Source of the DNA: an uncultured Bacteroidales bacterium
GTDB lineage: Bacteria > Bacteroidota > Bacteroidia > Bacteroidales > Paludibacteraceae
DNA length: 7,083 nucleotides
Assembly (NCBI GenBank): GCA_937910305.1
Contig: CALEPS010000138.1
Coordinates: forward strand, 1-7,083
Direction: 5' to 3'
The position numbers and the translations under genes are program-made. The notes under the pieces were generated by a model. It did not search any database. It worked only from the letters and a program-made list of their open reading frames with translations, and had not been told where the DNA came from. Shown in pieces: positions 1-6,737 of this stretch. The first letter of the stretch is position 1; every line of letters starts with the position of its first letter.

Positions 1-459
1 CAACAAAATCGTATTCTTCAGATCGCCCGTCTCGTGCGCCGCGGAATCCACCCACGCCTCCGTATTCCATGCCAACGCATTATAGAATAAGGAATACGTG
101 TGCGCGCGCGATGTTATGTCACCTGTCACACGCAGGATGGTGTTTTCGCATGAAGGCTCGATGGTAAAATCCAGATCATCTATACCCGCATATAACTGTA
201 CACAGAAATGCGTGTTGTTGACCCGATAGCATCCTTCGTCCGGATAGATATCACTGGTTCCGGATGCGTAAAGCGAGCCGTCTGCCCTATACCAGTCCAC
301 ATCACCTACGGTGGAGCGCATATGGATCTCATCGCGGAAGATGAACGTAGTGTCATTTCCCTTGACCACCTGCGTAGCCGTGCCCACACACTCCACATCG
401 GAGGCGTATGACACAACTACCGCAAGCGTCAATAATATGGCAATCAGATACCTTTTCAC
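1..459 (-). CDS. Secreted protein of unknown function, N-terminal part (runs off the window)
   Basis: The frame is open from a GTG at 457-459 to the window edge: 153 codons with no stop. The N-terminus MKRYLIAILLTLAVVVSYA is a textbook Sec signal peptide (basic n-region, hydrophobic core, likely cleavage after A19), so the product is exported. The mature part starts SDVECVGTATQVV and looks beta-rich, with cysteines at 24, 77, 86 and 104. The GTG overlaps the serA stop in a GTGA arrangement, which suggests translational coupling. No ATG is available near the signal peptide. Segments such as DIYPDEGCYRV and LAWNTEAWVDS remind me of the beginnings of long Bacteroidales surface proteins with PKD-like repeats and type IX secretion tails. 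That is memory-based and weak, because the C-terminus that would decide it lies outside the window. Gene and signal peptide are well supported; function is unknown. Confidence 0.8.
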   Translation of the reverse strand, partial: MKRYLIAILLTLAVVVSYASDVECVGTATQVVKGNDTTFIFRDEIHMRSTVGDVDWYRADGSLYASGTSDIYPDEGCYRVNNTHFCVQLYAGIDDLDFTIEPSCENTILRVTGDITSRAHTYSLFYNALAWNTEAWVDSAAHETGDLKNTILL

Positions 460-1376
460 TTGTTTACCTGAAAACGTGTGTTACCGTTTTGGATGAAATC
501 CACAATCTGTCTGGCAGCGGCAATACCGGCATTGATATTCGCCTCTGCAGTCTGTGCACCCATCTTCTTGGGTGTTGCGAAGTATCGTCCTTCGAATAAT
601 GTACGGAACTTCGCATCTGCTACGGGCATAATATCAGTCATGTACTTCAGGTCTGCACGCTCTTGCATCAGGGCTATCAGACCTTCCTCGTCAATCACTT
701 CCTTACGGGCTGTGTTGACTAAAACACCACCTTTAGGCATGAGGTTGACAAGATCATGATTGATGCTGCCTTTAGTCTCTGCTGTTGCGGGGATATGCAG
801 ACTCACGATGTCGCAGGTCTTGTATAATTCCTCTGCGGAATGTAGCGGTTTGACATTGGCTGCCGTCATTGCCTCGTCCGGACAATATGCATCATAAGCA
901 TATACATCCATGCCGAAGCCTTGCGCAATACGTGCTACATTGCGGCCTACGTTTCCGAATGCATGAATACCCAGTTTCTTGCCTTTCAGCTCGGTGCCGC
1001 TTGTGCCATTGTATAAATTACGGACAGCATAGACCATCAGACCCAGAGCCAGTTCTGCTACGGCATTACTGTTCTGACCGGGAGTGTTCATTGCCACTAC
1101 CTTGTGAGCCGTGGCGGATTCCAGATCGATATTGTCATACCCTGCGCCGGCACGGACGACGATTTTCAGTTGCTTGGCGGCATCTAATACCGCAGCATCT
1201 ACCACATCCGAACGGATAATCAGTGCATCTGCATCTGCCACTGCGTCCAGTAACTGTTGTTTGTCGGTATATTTCTCCAGAAGCGCGAGTTCGTATCCCG
1301 CCTTCTCCACCACTTCACGGATGCCGTCCACAGCTACTTTCGCGAAGGGTTTCTCTGTTGCTACTAATACTTTCAT
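456..1376 (-). CDS. serA: D-3-phosphoglycerate dehydrogenase, short type without ACT domain
   Basis: This enzyme oxidises 3-phosphoglycerate to 3-phosphohydroxypyruvate with NAD+, the first step of serine synthesis in the cytoplasm. The product is 306 residues. The substrate-side motif RAGAGYDNID is at 75-84 and TPGQNSNAVAE at 98-108. The dinucleotide-binding turn HAFGNVG is at 138-144, with Ala in place of the first Gly of GxGxxG. NTARKEVID at 221-229 carries the catalytic-type Arg224. TPKKMGAQTAEAN at 268-280 has Lys270 where most family members have the catalytic His. The protein ends at the catalytic domain, so the C-terminal ACT serine-sensing domain of E. coli SerA is absent. I chose the ATG at 1374-1376 because MKVLVATEKPF is the start I recall for Bacteroides homologues; the frame is open 29 codons further upstream. 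It lies 89 nt after serC and its stop overlaps the next start. Confidence 0.93.
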   Translation of the reverse strand: MKVLVATEKPFAKVAVDGIREVVEKAGYELALLEKYTDKQQLLDAVADADALIIRSDVVDAAVLDAAKQLKIVVRAGAGYDNIDLESATAHKVVAMNTPGQNSNAVAELALGLMVYAVRNLYNGTSGTELKGKKLGIHAFGNVGRNVARIAQGFGMDVYAYDAYCPDEAMTAANVKPLHSAEELYKTCDIVSLHIPATAETKGSINHDLVNLMPKGGVLVNTARKEVIDEEGLIALMQERADLKYMTDIMPVADAKFRTLFEGRYFATPKKMGAQTAEANINAGIAAARQIVDFIQNGNTRFQVNK

Positions 1377-1465
1377 AGTTTTTACTAATGTAATGAGCTC
1401 TATTGTCTTACCCTTAGTATGGTTCACAGGGTGTCCCACTGGAATAAGATAAGAGAATCCCATAA

Positions 1466-2545
1466 TTAATGCAGTTTTTCATATTCTTTGATGCAATCAA
1501 CGAGCGCCTGAACGCCTTCGATATCCATGGCGTTGTAGCAGGAAGCGCGGAATCCGCCTACCAGACGGTGACCTTTGATTCCTACCATGCCGCGCTCGGT
1601 GGCAAACTTGAAGAAATCGTCCTGCAGCTCTTCGTAACCGGGTTTGAGCACGAAGCATATATTCATGCGGCTGCGATCTTCTTTCTTCGAGATCGTCGGC
1701 ATAAACAACTTGCTCTCGTCCAGACATTTGTACAGCAGATCCGCTTTCGCCTTGTTGCGCGCCTCAATCCATTTCACGCCGCCGTTGGCTTTGAGCCAGC
1801 GCAAGGTCAGCAGAGCTGTATAAACCGGCAGTACAGGAGGGGTGTTGAACATCGAACCGCCGTCGATATGAGTCTGATAATTCAGCATCGTCGGGATATA
1901 ACGGCTTACCTTGCCCAGACAACTCTCTTTAATGATGACAAACGTTACACCGGCTGGAGCCAGGTTCTTCTGGGCGCCGCCATAGATAATATCATACTGG
2001 CTCACATCTACAGGGCGGCTCAGGATATCCGAACTCATATCGGCTACCAGAGGTACATTGCCTTTTTTCTTGTATATCTCTGCCAGTTTCTCATCGTTGA
2101 TCTCTGTTCCGAAAATGGTGTTGTTGGTCGTGATATGGAAATAATCGGCGTCCTGCGGTATCTCGTAATCCGTCGGGATATCCGTTGTAGAAGCAGCTAC
2201 TTCTACCGCCTCACCGAAACCTTTGGCTTCCTTCAGCGCTTTCTTGCTCCATACACCGGTATTCAAATACGCGGCTTTCTTCTCCAGCATATTGAACGGA
2301 ACCATGCAGAATTGCAAACTTGCACCGCCGCCGAGGAATAGTACGCGATAACCCTCTGGAACATTCAAAAGCTCTTTCATCAGCGCTTCTGCCTCGTCCA
2401 TGACGGGTTGGAAATACTTGGCGCGGTGGCTGATTTCCAAGACGGAAAGGCCCTCACCTTGAAAATCGAGTACTGCTTCTGCGGTTTGTTTGATTACTTC
2501 TTGCGGGAGAATACTCGGACCCGCATTAAAATTGTACTTCTTCAT
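1466..2545 (-). CDS. serC: Phosphoserine aminotransferase
   Basis: This PLP enzyme transfers the amino group of glutamate to 3-phosphohydroxypyruvate, giving O-phosphoserine; SerC can also act on the related intermediate of pyridoxal phosphate synthesis. The 359-residue length is typical. NAGPSILP at 7-14 is the family's N-terminal signature. GGGAS at 72-76 is the phosphate-binding turn of the cofactor site, TTNNTIFGTE is at 139-148, and VADMSSD (167-173) carries the Asp that pairs with the PLP ring nitrogen. GGAQKNLAPAG has Lys193 as the Schiff-base lysine. GHRLVGGFRASCYNA at 325-339 holds the C-terminal substrate-binding arginine region. The start MKKYNFNAGP (ATG at 2543-2545) is preferred over an in-frame ATG 11 codons upstream, which would overlap the preceding gene. 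Only 2 nt separate it from the carboxyltransferase stop (TAATCATG), so translation is probably coupled. serA follows, making a serine pair; serB is not in the window. Confidence 0.96.
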   Translation of the reverse strand: MKKYNFNAGPSILPQEVIKQTAEAVLDFQGEGLSVLEISHRAKYFQPVMDEAEALMKELLNVPEGYRVLFLGGGASLQFCMVPFNMLEKKAAYLNTGVWSKKALKEAKGFGEAVEVAASTTDIPTDYEIPQDADYFHITTNNTIFGTEINDEKLAEIYKKKGNVPLVADMSSDILSRPVDVSQYDIIYGGAQKNLAPAGVTFVIIKESCLGKVSRYIPTMLNYQTHIDGGSMFNTPPVLPVYTALLTLRWLKANGGVKWIEARNKAKADLLYKCLDESKLFMPTISKKEDRSRMNICFVLKPGYEELQDDFFKFATERGMVGIKGHRLVGGFRASCYNAMDIEGVQALVDCIKEYEKLH

Positions 2546-2547
2546 GA

Positions 2548-4221
2548 TTATTTCAGTATAAAATGTTTGTTGTTCCATGCAGTAGAATGAACTCTCGGCA
2601 GTTCGATAATTCCTTCTTTGTGCTGCTTGCCTTGCGCCAGATGCAGCGCCATCGCCACAGCCGCCATCTCATCCTCGGAAGCCTTCTGCTCCCTCCCTTG
2701 AGGGGAGGGCTGGGGAGAGGTTATATACTTCCGCAGTTCCTCCGGCACTTCCTTGCCGGCTTTCTGCATTCTCTCGGCGAGATCCTTGTTGAACTGCTCT
2801 TTAGCCAAGCCGGATTTATACTCGCGGTATTGTTTGTCGTGCATGGCGAACTCGAACAATTCCTCGTCGTCTTGACCGCGGTCCCAACCTAACTCTTTCA
2901 TCTCTTTGATGTACTGCGGCAACACATCCGGATATAGTTTTTGAGGATCGTCGGTGTAGAACTCAAATCCCTTCTCTTTCGCCAACTCTATAATCTCCGG
3001 AGCCAGCTCGCCTGGCAGTTTGCCGCTCTTTCCGAGGATCATACCCCACATCGCCGGATCCATACGGGTGAAATCTTTCTCACCCATCGAACGGCTGAAC
3101 AGGTTCATCAGCGCAGCGTTCTTCACATATTGGCTGAATGGCGTTACGAGGCAAGGAGTACCGAGCATCGGCCAGATACGTTGTACTTCGTCGAACAGTT
3201 GCACGAGCAACTCATCTTCGCTCAGCTCTTTCTCGCCTTTCTTCTTGAGGTTGGCATTGATAGCCGCATGCATGCCTTTGAGATCCGCCATCAGACTTCC
3301 CATCATTCCACCGGGCAGACCGCAGCCTACAAGCAACGACGTCATCAAAGCATTCTTCGGGTCTATCCAGTAACCCAGGAAATCGTCGATGAACGACTGC
3401 GTCAGACTGCGCGCCTCCATATAGGCTTTCATATTGATATCTTTTACCAGGAATCCGGCATCTTTCAGCATCGCCTGGATAGTGATCACATCCGGATGAA
3501 CCTTACCCCAACTCAGCGGCTCCATGGCTACGTCCAGCACGTCGCCGCCGGCTTTAGCTACTTCCAGCATGGAAGCTACCGAGAAGCCCGGACCTGTATG
3601 ACCGTGATATTGGATGATGATATCCGGGTGTTTCTCTTTGATGGCGGCAACGATCACGCCGAGCATATGCGGACGGCCTATTCCGGCCATATCCTTCAAA
3701 CATATCTCCTGCGCGCCGCCTTCGATCAGTTGCTCCGCCAGGTTGATATAATATTCGGCGGTATGCACTTTCGAATAAGTGATACACATCGTTGCCTGAG
3801 CGGTCATGCCGGCTGCTTTCGCCCATTTGATAGACGGAATGATATTACGCGGATCGTTCAGACCGCAGAAGATACGGGTGATATTCGTCCCTTGGGCGTG
3901 TTTCACTTTGTACATCAACTGCCTTACATCCGCCGGCACTGGGTTCATACGCAACGCATTCAGACCGCGGTCCAGCATATGGGTCTTGATACCGGCCTCG
4001 TTGAATGGTTTGCAGAACGTACGGACTGCCTGGTTCGGGTTCTCGCCGTACAGCAGGTTCACTTGTTCGCTCGCGCCGCCGTTCGTCTCCACACGGTCAA
4101 AACAACCCATATCTATGATGACAGGCGCGATCTTGGCCAATTGGTCTTTGCGCGGCACGTATTTTCCGCTACTCTGCCACATGTCGCGGTAAACCAAACT
4201 AAATTGAATCTCTTTTTTCAT
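2548..4221 (-). CDS. Biotin-dependent carboxyltransferase subunit (oxaloacetate decarboxylase alpha / PycB type)
   Basis: This 557-residue protein is a carboxyltransferase that moves CO2 between carboxybiotin and pyruvate/oxaloacetate. A TIM-barrel metal site is visible: YRDMWQS (11-17) with Asp13, CLKDMAGI (174-181) with Lys176, the likely carbamoylated lysine, and HGHTGPG (206-212) with His206 and His208. The conserved domain runs to about residue 496 (FSQYVKNAALMNLF, near 362-375, is typical). There is no biotinyl domain and no AMKM-type biotin site, so a separate carrier protein must serve it. Residues 516-557 (EMAAVAMALHL ... STAWNNK) resemble the C-terminal tail of OadG-family gamma subunits in Bacteroidales. 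Between the two lies TSPQPSPQGRE, encoded by an inserted palindromic repeat. In the PGGMMGSL motif (303-310) Gly308 sits where pyruvate carboxylases have Thr or Ser. Whether the complex decarboxylates oxaloacetate or carboxylates pyruvate cannot be told from this subunit. The start is ATG at 4219-4221. Confidence 0.9.
   Translation of the reverse strand: MKKEIQFSLVYRDMWQSSGKYVPRKDQLAKIAPVIIDMGCFDRVETNGGASEQVNLLYGENPNQAVRTFCKPFNEAGIKTHMLDRGLNALRMNPVPADVRQLMYKVKHAQGTNITRIFCGLNDPRNIIPSIKWAKAAGMTAQATMCITYSKVHTAEYYINLAEQLIEGGAQEICLKDMAGIGRPHMLGVIVAAIKEKHPDIIIQYHGHTGPGFSVASMLEVAKAGGDVLDVAMEPLSWGKVHPDVITIQAMLKDAGFLVKDINMKAYMEARSLTQSFIDDFLGYWIDPKNALMTSLLVGCGLPGGMMGSLMADLKGMHAAINANLKKKGEKELSEDELLVQLFDEVQRIWPMLGTPCLVTPFSQYVKNAALMNLFSRSMGEKDFTRMDPAMWGMILGKSGKLPGELAPEIIELAKEKGFEFYTDDPQKLYPDVLPQYIKEMKELGWDRGQDDEELFEFAMHDKQYREYKSGLAKEQFNKDLAERMQKAGKEVPEELRKYITSPQPSPQGREQKASEDEMAAVAMALHLAQGKQHKEGIIELPRVHSTAWNNKHFILK
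2690..2723 (-). repeat. GC-rich palindromic repeat inserted in frame in the carboxyltransferase gene
   Basis: Arms CCCTCCC (2691-2697) and GGGAGGG (2703-2709) form a perfect 7-bp inverted repeat around a 5-base loop, followed by CTGGGGAGAGG. On the coding strand the block reads as codons for TSPQPSPQGRE (residues 501-511). Near-identical sequences occur as dispersed palindromic elements in many bacterial genomes, and the peptide SPQPSPQG is a familiar by-product when annotators translate them. Here it sits inside a real gene, keeps the frame and lies in a linker between two conserved regions. I see one copy in the window. Confidence 0.75.
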
Positions 4222-4230
4222 TAATATAAC

Positions 4231-4251
4231 GATTTAACATTTTAACAGTTT
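4231..4251 (-). repeat. Intergenic TGTTAAA-type repeat, copy 1
   Basis: On the coding strand this reads AAACTGTTAAAATGTTAAATC, two TGTTAAA units one base apart. It matches the block at 6738-6758 at 19 of 21 positions. It lies in the 57-nt gap between the barrel gene and the carboxyltransferase, ending 9 nt before the latter's ATG. No promoter-like TAnnTTTG is visible in the gap. Confidence 0.65.
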
Positions 4252-4278
4252 TGTCTCTTAACATCGCCTTTGCGACCG

Positions 4279-6039
4279 TCAGAATCCGAAGCTCAGTCCG
4301 CAGGAGAACGTCACATTCTTTCCTTGCAGATATACAGGCGAATACAGGTTTAAATCTGTTTGCTCGCCCGCTCGCGCATGATTGTAGCACAAATCTACGT
4401 GCGCATAGCAGTTGTTGAACACCTCGTAAAGTGCACGGAATTTCACCTCGTCATTACGCCAGATCACTTGGTCGAAAGGCTTTTGAGAGATGATGGTACG
4501 GATGTCGCCGCGGATATAATCGTAGGCGGTGTATTTGGTGTCGTTGGTATAGTCCAGCGTCAGACGAAGACTGCGCGTCGGACGGTAACTCAACTGCACC
4601 CATATACTCTGGGAGTTGGAACCCATATAATGCCCCATCTGGTAACTGTTGGACGTGTAGTCCAGCACTTTGATGGAGTGTTCATAGGTCGCGATATAAC
4701 TGCGCATGAACTCGCCGCGCAGGGCAAGACCCTTCACCGGCCAGCCGCTCCAGTTGAAACCCACAAGATAAGAAACAGGGTTCTTCTCCGGATTTGATTT
4801 CTTCAAACGGGCGAACTTGAACTCGTCCAGGAAGAACGAACCATATAGCCTTAGATGGTCCGTCGGACGGATAGTTATGGTCGCGAAAGCCTGTGAGTTC
4901 TGGTTTTCTGTTCCTAAGCCCTTGGTCAACAAATGGTCCAGCGATTTGTAGAAGGCTATCGGGATAAAGTACGCGGCTTGCACGTTCCGTTCGGCATAAA
5001 CGATGGAGTTACCGAAACTGAACTGGATGTATTTGATCGGCATGAAGGTGAACATGTTTGCTGCCATGAATTTGTTGGCGGGTCGGTATTCACGCTGCGT
5101 GCCGCCGGCTGTCTGTTGCTCAACATACCAATACGTTGAGTCTATCACATTCGATGGCAACCAGGCATGGAAATAATCAAATTGGAACCATTTGCAAGGT
5201 GTCAGTTGCAGCGTTACCATCGGTACTGCCGGATTATGAGCGGACAGGATATTGGAGCAATGTTGCGCATCGCCCCAAGTGATACGCTCACGTTGGACGC
5301 CGATACTACCCCACCATGCGTAAAGCGAGATACCGCCGCGCGAATCCGAAAAATCACCTCCGTAGTTCGCTTCCTTGTATTGCACACCGGGAATATCGTT
5401 CAGCGCCGGATTCGGCTTCCCGTCAGCTGTCCAGCCGAAATGAATCTTCGATCCTTGTACGCCCTGACCGCTCCAGCTGTTGTCGCGGATAGAACCCCAG
5501 ATACTCAGGTGTTTGGCTATATCCATCTGGATCTCCGCGCCATACACACGGTGCATCAGCAGACCCTTGCGGTTGTAACTCAGGTCCATGCCTAAGATCG
5601 GACGGACGCGCATCTTGAAGATCTTGTCTTTCGTCAGGATATGCAGACTCGGATCCGCCAGCGACAGGTTCGACACCTTCGTGATCCATTGCGTCACATG
5701 CCGGTGCCCGTAACTATAATAGGTCGGCAAAGTGTCCAGTTCCAGCGCATAATCTTGCATATAGAACTGCAAATCCGCTTTCTGCCTTTTGTTCAGAAGC
5801 GAATCCTTGCTTTGCGCTTCGGCGAGCAACCGGGCGATATGATCACGGGTATATGGTTTGACTGCCGCATTGGACGCAATAACACCGTCCGTCGTCAACT
5901 CCTCCAGAAAATCATATATCTCCGTGTACTCTATCGCCTCCGGGATCCGCTGTGCTTGCACGGTCGAAAACTGGAAACTGAAAATTGAAAGGACCATCAG
6001 CCCTAACAATCTCAAATCTATGTTCCTTTCACCTTTCAC
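4279..6039 (-). CDS. Outer-membrane beta-barrel protein, capsule-assembly Wzi-like
   Basis: This is a 586-residue exported protein. Residues 1-29 are a signal peptide (likely cleavage VQA|QR). Residues 36-75 form a helical segment, IYDFLEELTTDGVI then YTRDHIARLLAEA, as I know it from the N-termini of Bacteroidetes Wzi-family proteins. From about 115 on there are alternating amphipathic strands rich in Trp, Tyr and Phe, and the chain ends in SFGF with a terminal Phe, as expected for a BAM substrate. ERITWGDAQHCSNILSAHNP (251-270) and YMGSNSQSIWVQLSYRP, late in the barrel, also fit Wzi-like barrels. Wzi in E. coli anchors capsule at the surface; many Bacteroidetes members occur without capsule genes, so the role here is open. 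The start is GTG at 6037-6039, with an in-frame TAA directly before it; no ATG precedes the signal core. It follows a Skp-like chaperone gene, a sensible pairing. Confidence 0.75.
   Translation of the reverse strand: MKGERNIDLRLLGLMVLSIFSFQFSTVQAQRIPEAIEYTEIYDFLEELTTDGVIASNAAVKPYTRDHIARLLAEAQSKDSLLNKRQKADLQFYMQDYALELDTLPTYYSYGHRHVTQWITKVSNLSLADPSLHILTKDKIFKMRVRPILGMDLSYNRKGLLMHRVYGAEIQMDIAKHLSIWGSIRDNSWSGQGVQGSKIHFGWTADGKPNPALNDIPGVQYKEANYGGDFSDSRGGISLYAWWGSIGVQRERITWGDAQHCSNILSAHNPAVPMVTLQLTPCKWFQFDYFHAWLPSNVIDSTYWYVEQQTAGGTQREYRPANKFMAANMFTFMPIKYIQFSFGNSIVYAERNVQAAYFIPIAFYKSLDHLLTKGLGTENQNSQAFATITIRPTDHLRLYGSFFLDEFKFARLKKSNPEKNPVSYLVGFNWSGWPVKGLALRGEFMRSYIATYEHSIKVLDYTSNSYQMGHYMGSNSQSIWVQLSYRPTRSLRLTLDYTNDTKYTAYDYIRGDIRTIISQKPFDQVIWRNDEVKFRALYEVFNNCYAHVDLCYNHARAGEQTDLNLYSPVYLQGKNVTFSCGLSFGF
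5966..5992. repeat. Imperfect heptamer array inside a signal-peptide coding region
   Basis: On the plus strand the block reads as successive 7-mers GAAAACT, GGAAACT, GAAAATT, GAAAGG. It lies within the codons for FSFQFST of the barrel protein's signal peptide and resembles the intergenic heptamer arrays nearby. Periodicity is visible by eye; common origin with the neighbouring array is inference. Confidence 0.4.
6025..6039 (-). repeat. Two-copy GTGAAAG direct repeat containing the GTG start codon
   Basis: The first codons of the barrel gene read GTGAAAGGTGAAAGG, a tandem 7-mer. The first copy supplies the start codon; the second GTG is out of frame. TGAAAGGA of this block is complementary to TCCTTTCA about 30 nt downstream in the coding region, so a start-region hairpin is possible. 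Confidence 0.5.
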
Positions 6040-6046
6040 TTATTTT

Positions 6047-6095
6047 CAATTCTCAATTCTCAATTCTCAATTCTCAATTCTCAATTCTCAATTCT
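6047..6095 (-). repeat. Tandem heptamer array, seven exact copies of AGAATTG
   Basis: The plus strand carries CAATTCT seven times without a mismatch from 6047 to 6095; the coding strand reads AGAATTG. The array starts inside the last codons of the chaperone gene: its first unit provides the final AAT and the TGA stop. It fills most of the 48-nt gap to the GTG of the barrel gene. The unit contains no convincing ribosome binding site. Adding or losing units would change the gap by multiples of 7 nt without altering either protein. Confidence 0.95.
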
Positions 6096-6717
6096 TCTTG
6101 TATCTCTTATTCAGCGCCTCTACCACTTCTTCGGTAATGTCGTAACCCGCTACTTTGTTCATCAGCACGGCGTCATTCAGAATCAGGTGATAGTGACCGT
6201 CAGCATTCATCTCGCGCAGATAAGCCTGTACGGAGTCTTGCAACTGCTGGGTCAACGCGGCTTGCTGGTTCATAAAGTCGTTGCTCAGTTTCTGACGCAG
6301 GTTCTCCAGATCCTGTTGTTTGGCAAGCAACTGCTGATCTTTCTTCTGCAACTTGGCTTGCTCGCTCTCTGCGCGCTCGCGGCTCAGGAATGCACCTGCT
6401 TCCACTTTCTTCTGGAAATTCAGCACGTCTTGCTGGAAGGTCTCATACTCCTTCTGGAACGCTTTGGCTTTGGTGTCCAGTTTGACCATAGACTCCTCAT
6501 ACTGGCTCTGCAGCTTGTCGGTGGACTCTACGGCAAGTGTGTATTGGCTCAAAATGGAATCGGTGTTAACGATAGCTATCGGCAACAACTCGCCTTGAGC
6601 CTCCACATCCGCGCTGGCGCTCTTCTTGCCCCAAGGATTGTAAGTGAAGAAAAGGATAAACAAGGCAACAACACCTGCTGCCAATACTGACTCTACAATA
6701 ATACTAATCTTGTTCAT
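6088..6717 (-). CDS. Skp/OmpH-like periplasmic chaperone, membrane-anchored
   Basis: The product has 209 residues. Residues 7-24 are a hydrophobic segment without a clear signal-peptidase site, so it is probably an uncleaved anchor with the rest in the periplasm. LPIAIVNTDSILSQY at 45-59 is the first strand and turn of the OmpH fold. Residues about 62-170 are a charged, Gln/Glu/Lys-rich coiled coil, the tentacle region of Skp, including the family-typical FLSRERAESEQ (110-120). GHYHLILNDAVLMNKVAGYDI (174-194, in part) is the closing strand before a final helix. Skp holds unfolded outer-membrane proteins on their way to the BAM complex, and the next gene encodes such a barrel. The start is ATG at 6715-6717 after an A-rich leader with no Shine-Dalgarno. 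The stop TGA (6088-6090) is built from the heptamer array, so the last residue (Asn209) may be repeat-derived. Confidence 0.9.
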   Translation of the reverse strand: MNKISIIVESVLAAGVVALFILFFTYNPWGKKSASADVEAQGELLPIAIVNTDSILSQYTLAVESTDKLQSQYEESMVKLDTKAKAFQKEYETFQQDVLNFQKKVEAGAFLSRERAESEQAKLQKKDQQLLAKQQDLENLRQKLSNDFMNQQAALTQQLQDSVQAYLREMNADGHYHLILNDAVLMNKVAGYDITEEVVEALNKRYKKN

Positions 6718-6737
6718 ATTTTTTATTTGTTTTTAAT

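Noticed and set aside
1377..1463. In-frame 29-codon N-terminal extension of serA starting with an ATG at 1461-1463
   Set aside because: The extension has no dehydrogenase-like sequence, and the internal ATG gives the MKVLVATEKPF start I recall for Bacteroides homologues. The 89-nt gap probably just lacks an in-frame stop.
1390..1465. Possible leader structure or riboswitch before serA (ACCCT and AGGGT arms about 13 nt apart)
   Set aside because: Only five base pairs, no terminator-like T run and no riboswitch consensus that I recognise.
1469..2341. 290-codon plus-strand open frame opposite serC
   Set aside because: Antisense shadow of serC, with no family resemblance and no promoter or start context.
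2546..2578. Upstream ATG giving serC eleven extra residues (MEQQTFYTEII)
   Set aside because: It would overlap the carboxyltransferase end by about 30 nt, and the SerC family starts close to the NAGP motif.
2941..4224. Long 427-codon open frame on the plus strand opposite the carboxyltransferase
   Set aside because: It is an antisense shadow of a clearly coding gene, rich in His, Arg and Gln as antisense frames are, with no recognisable domain.
6047..6095. CRISPR-like array
   Set aside because: Units are 7 bases with no spacers, so this is a simple tandem repeat.
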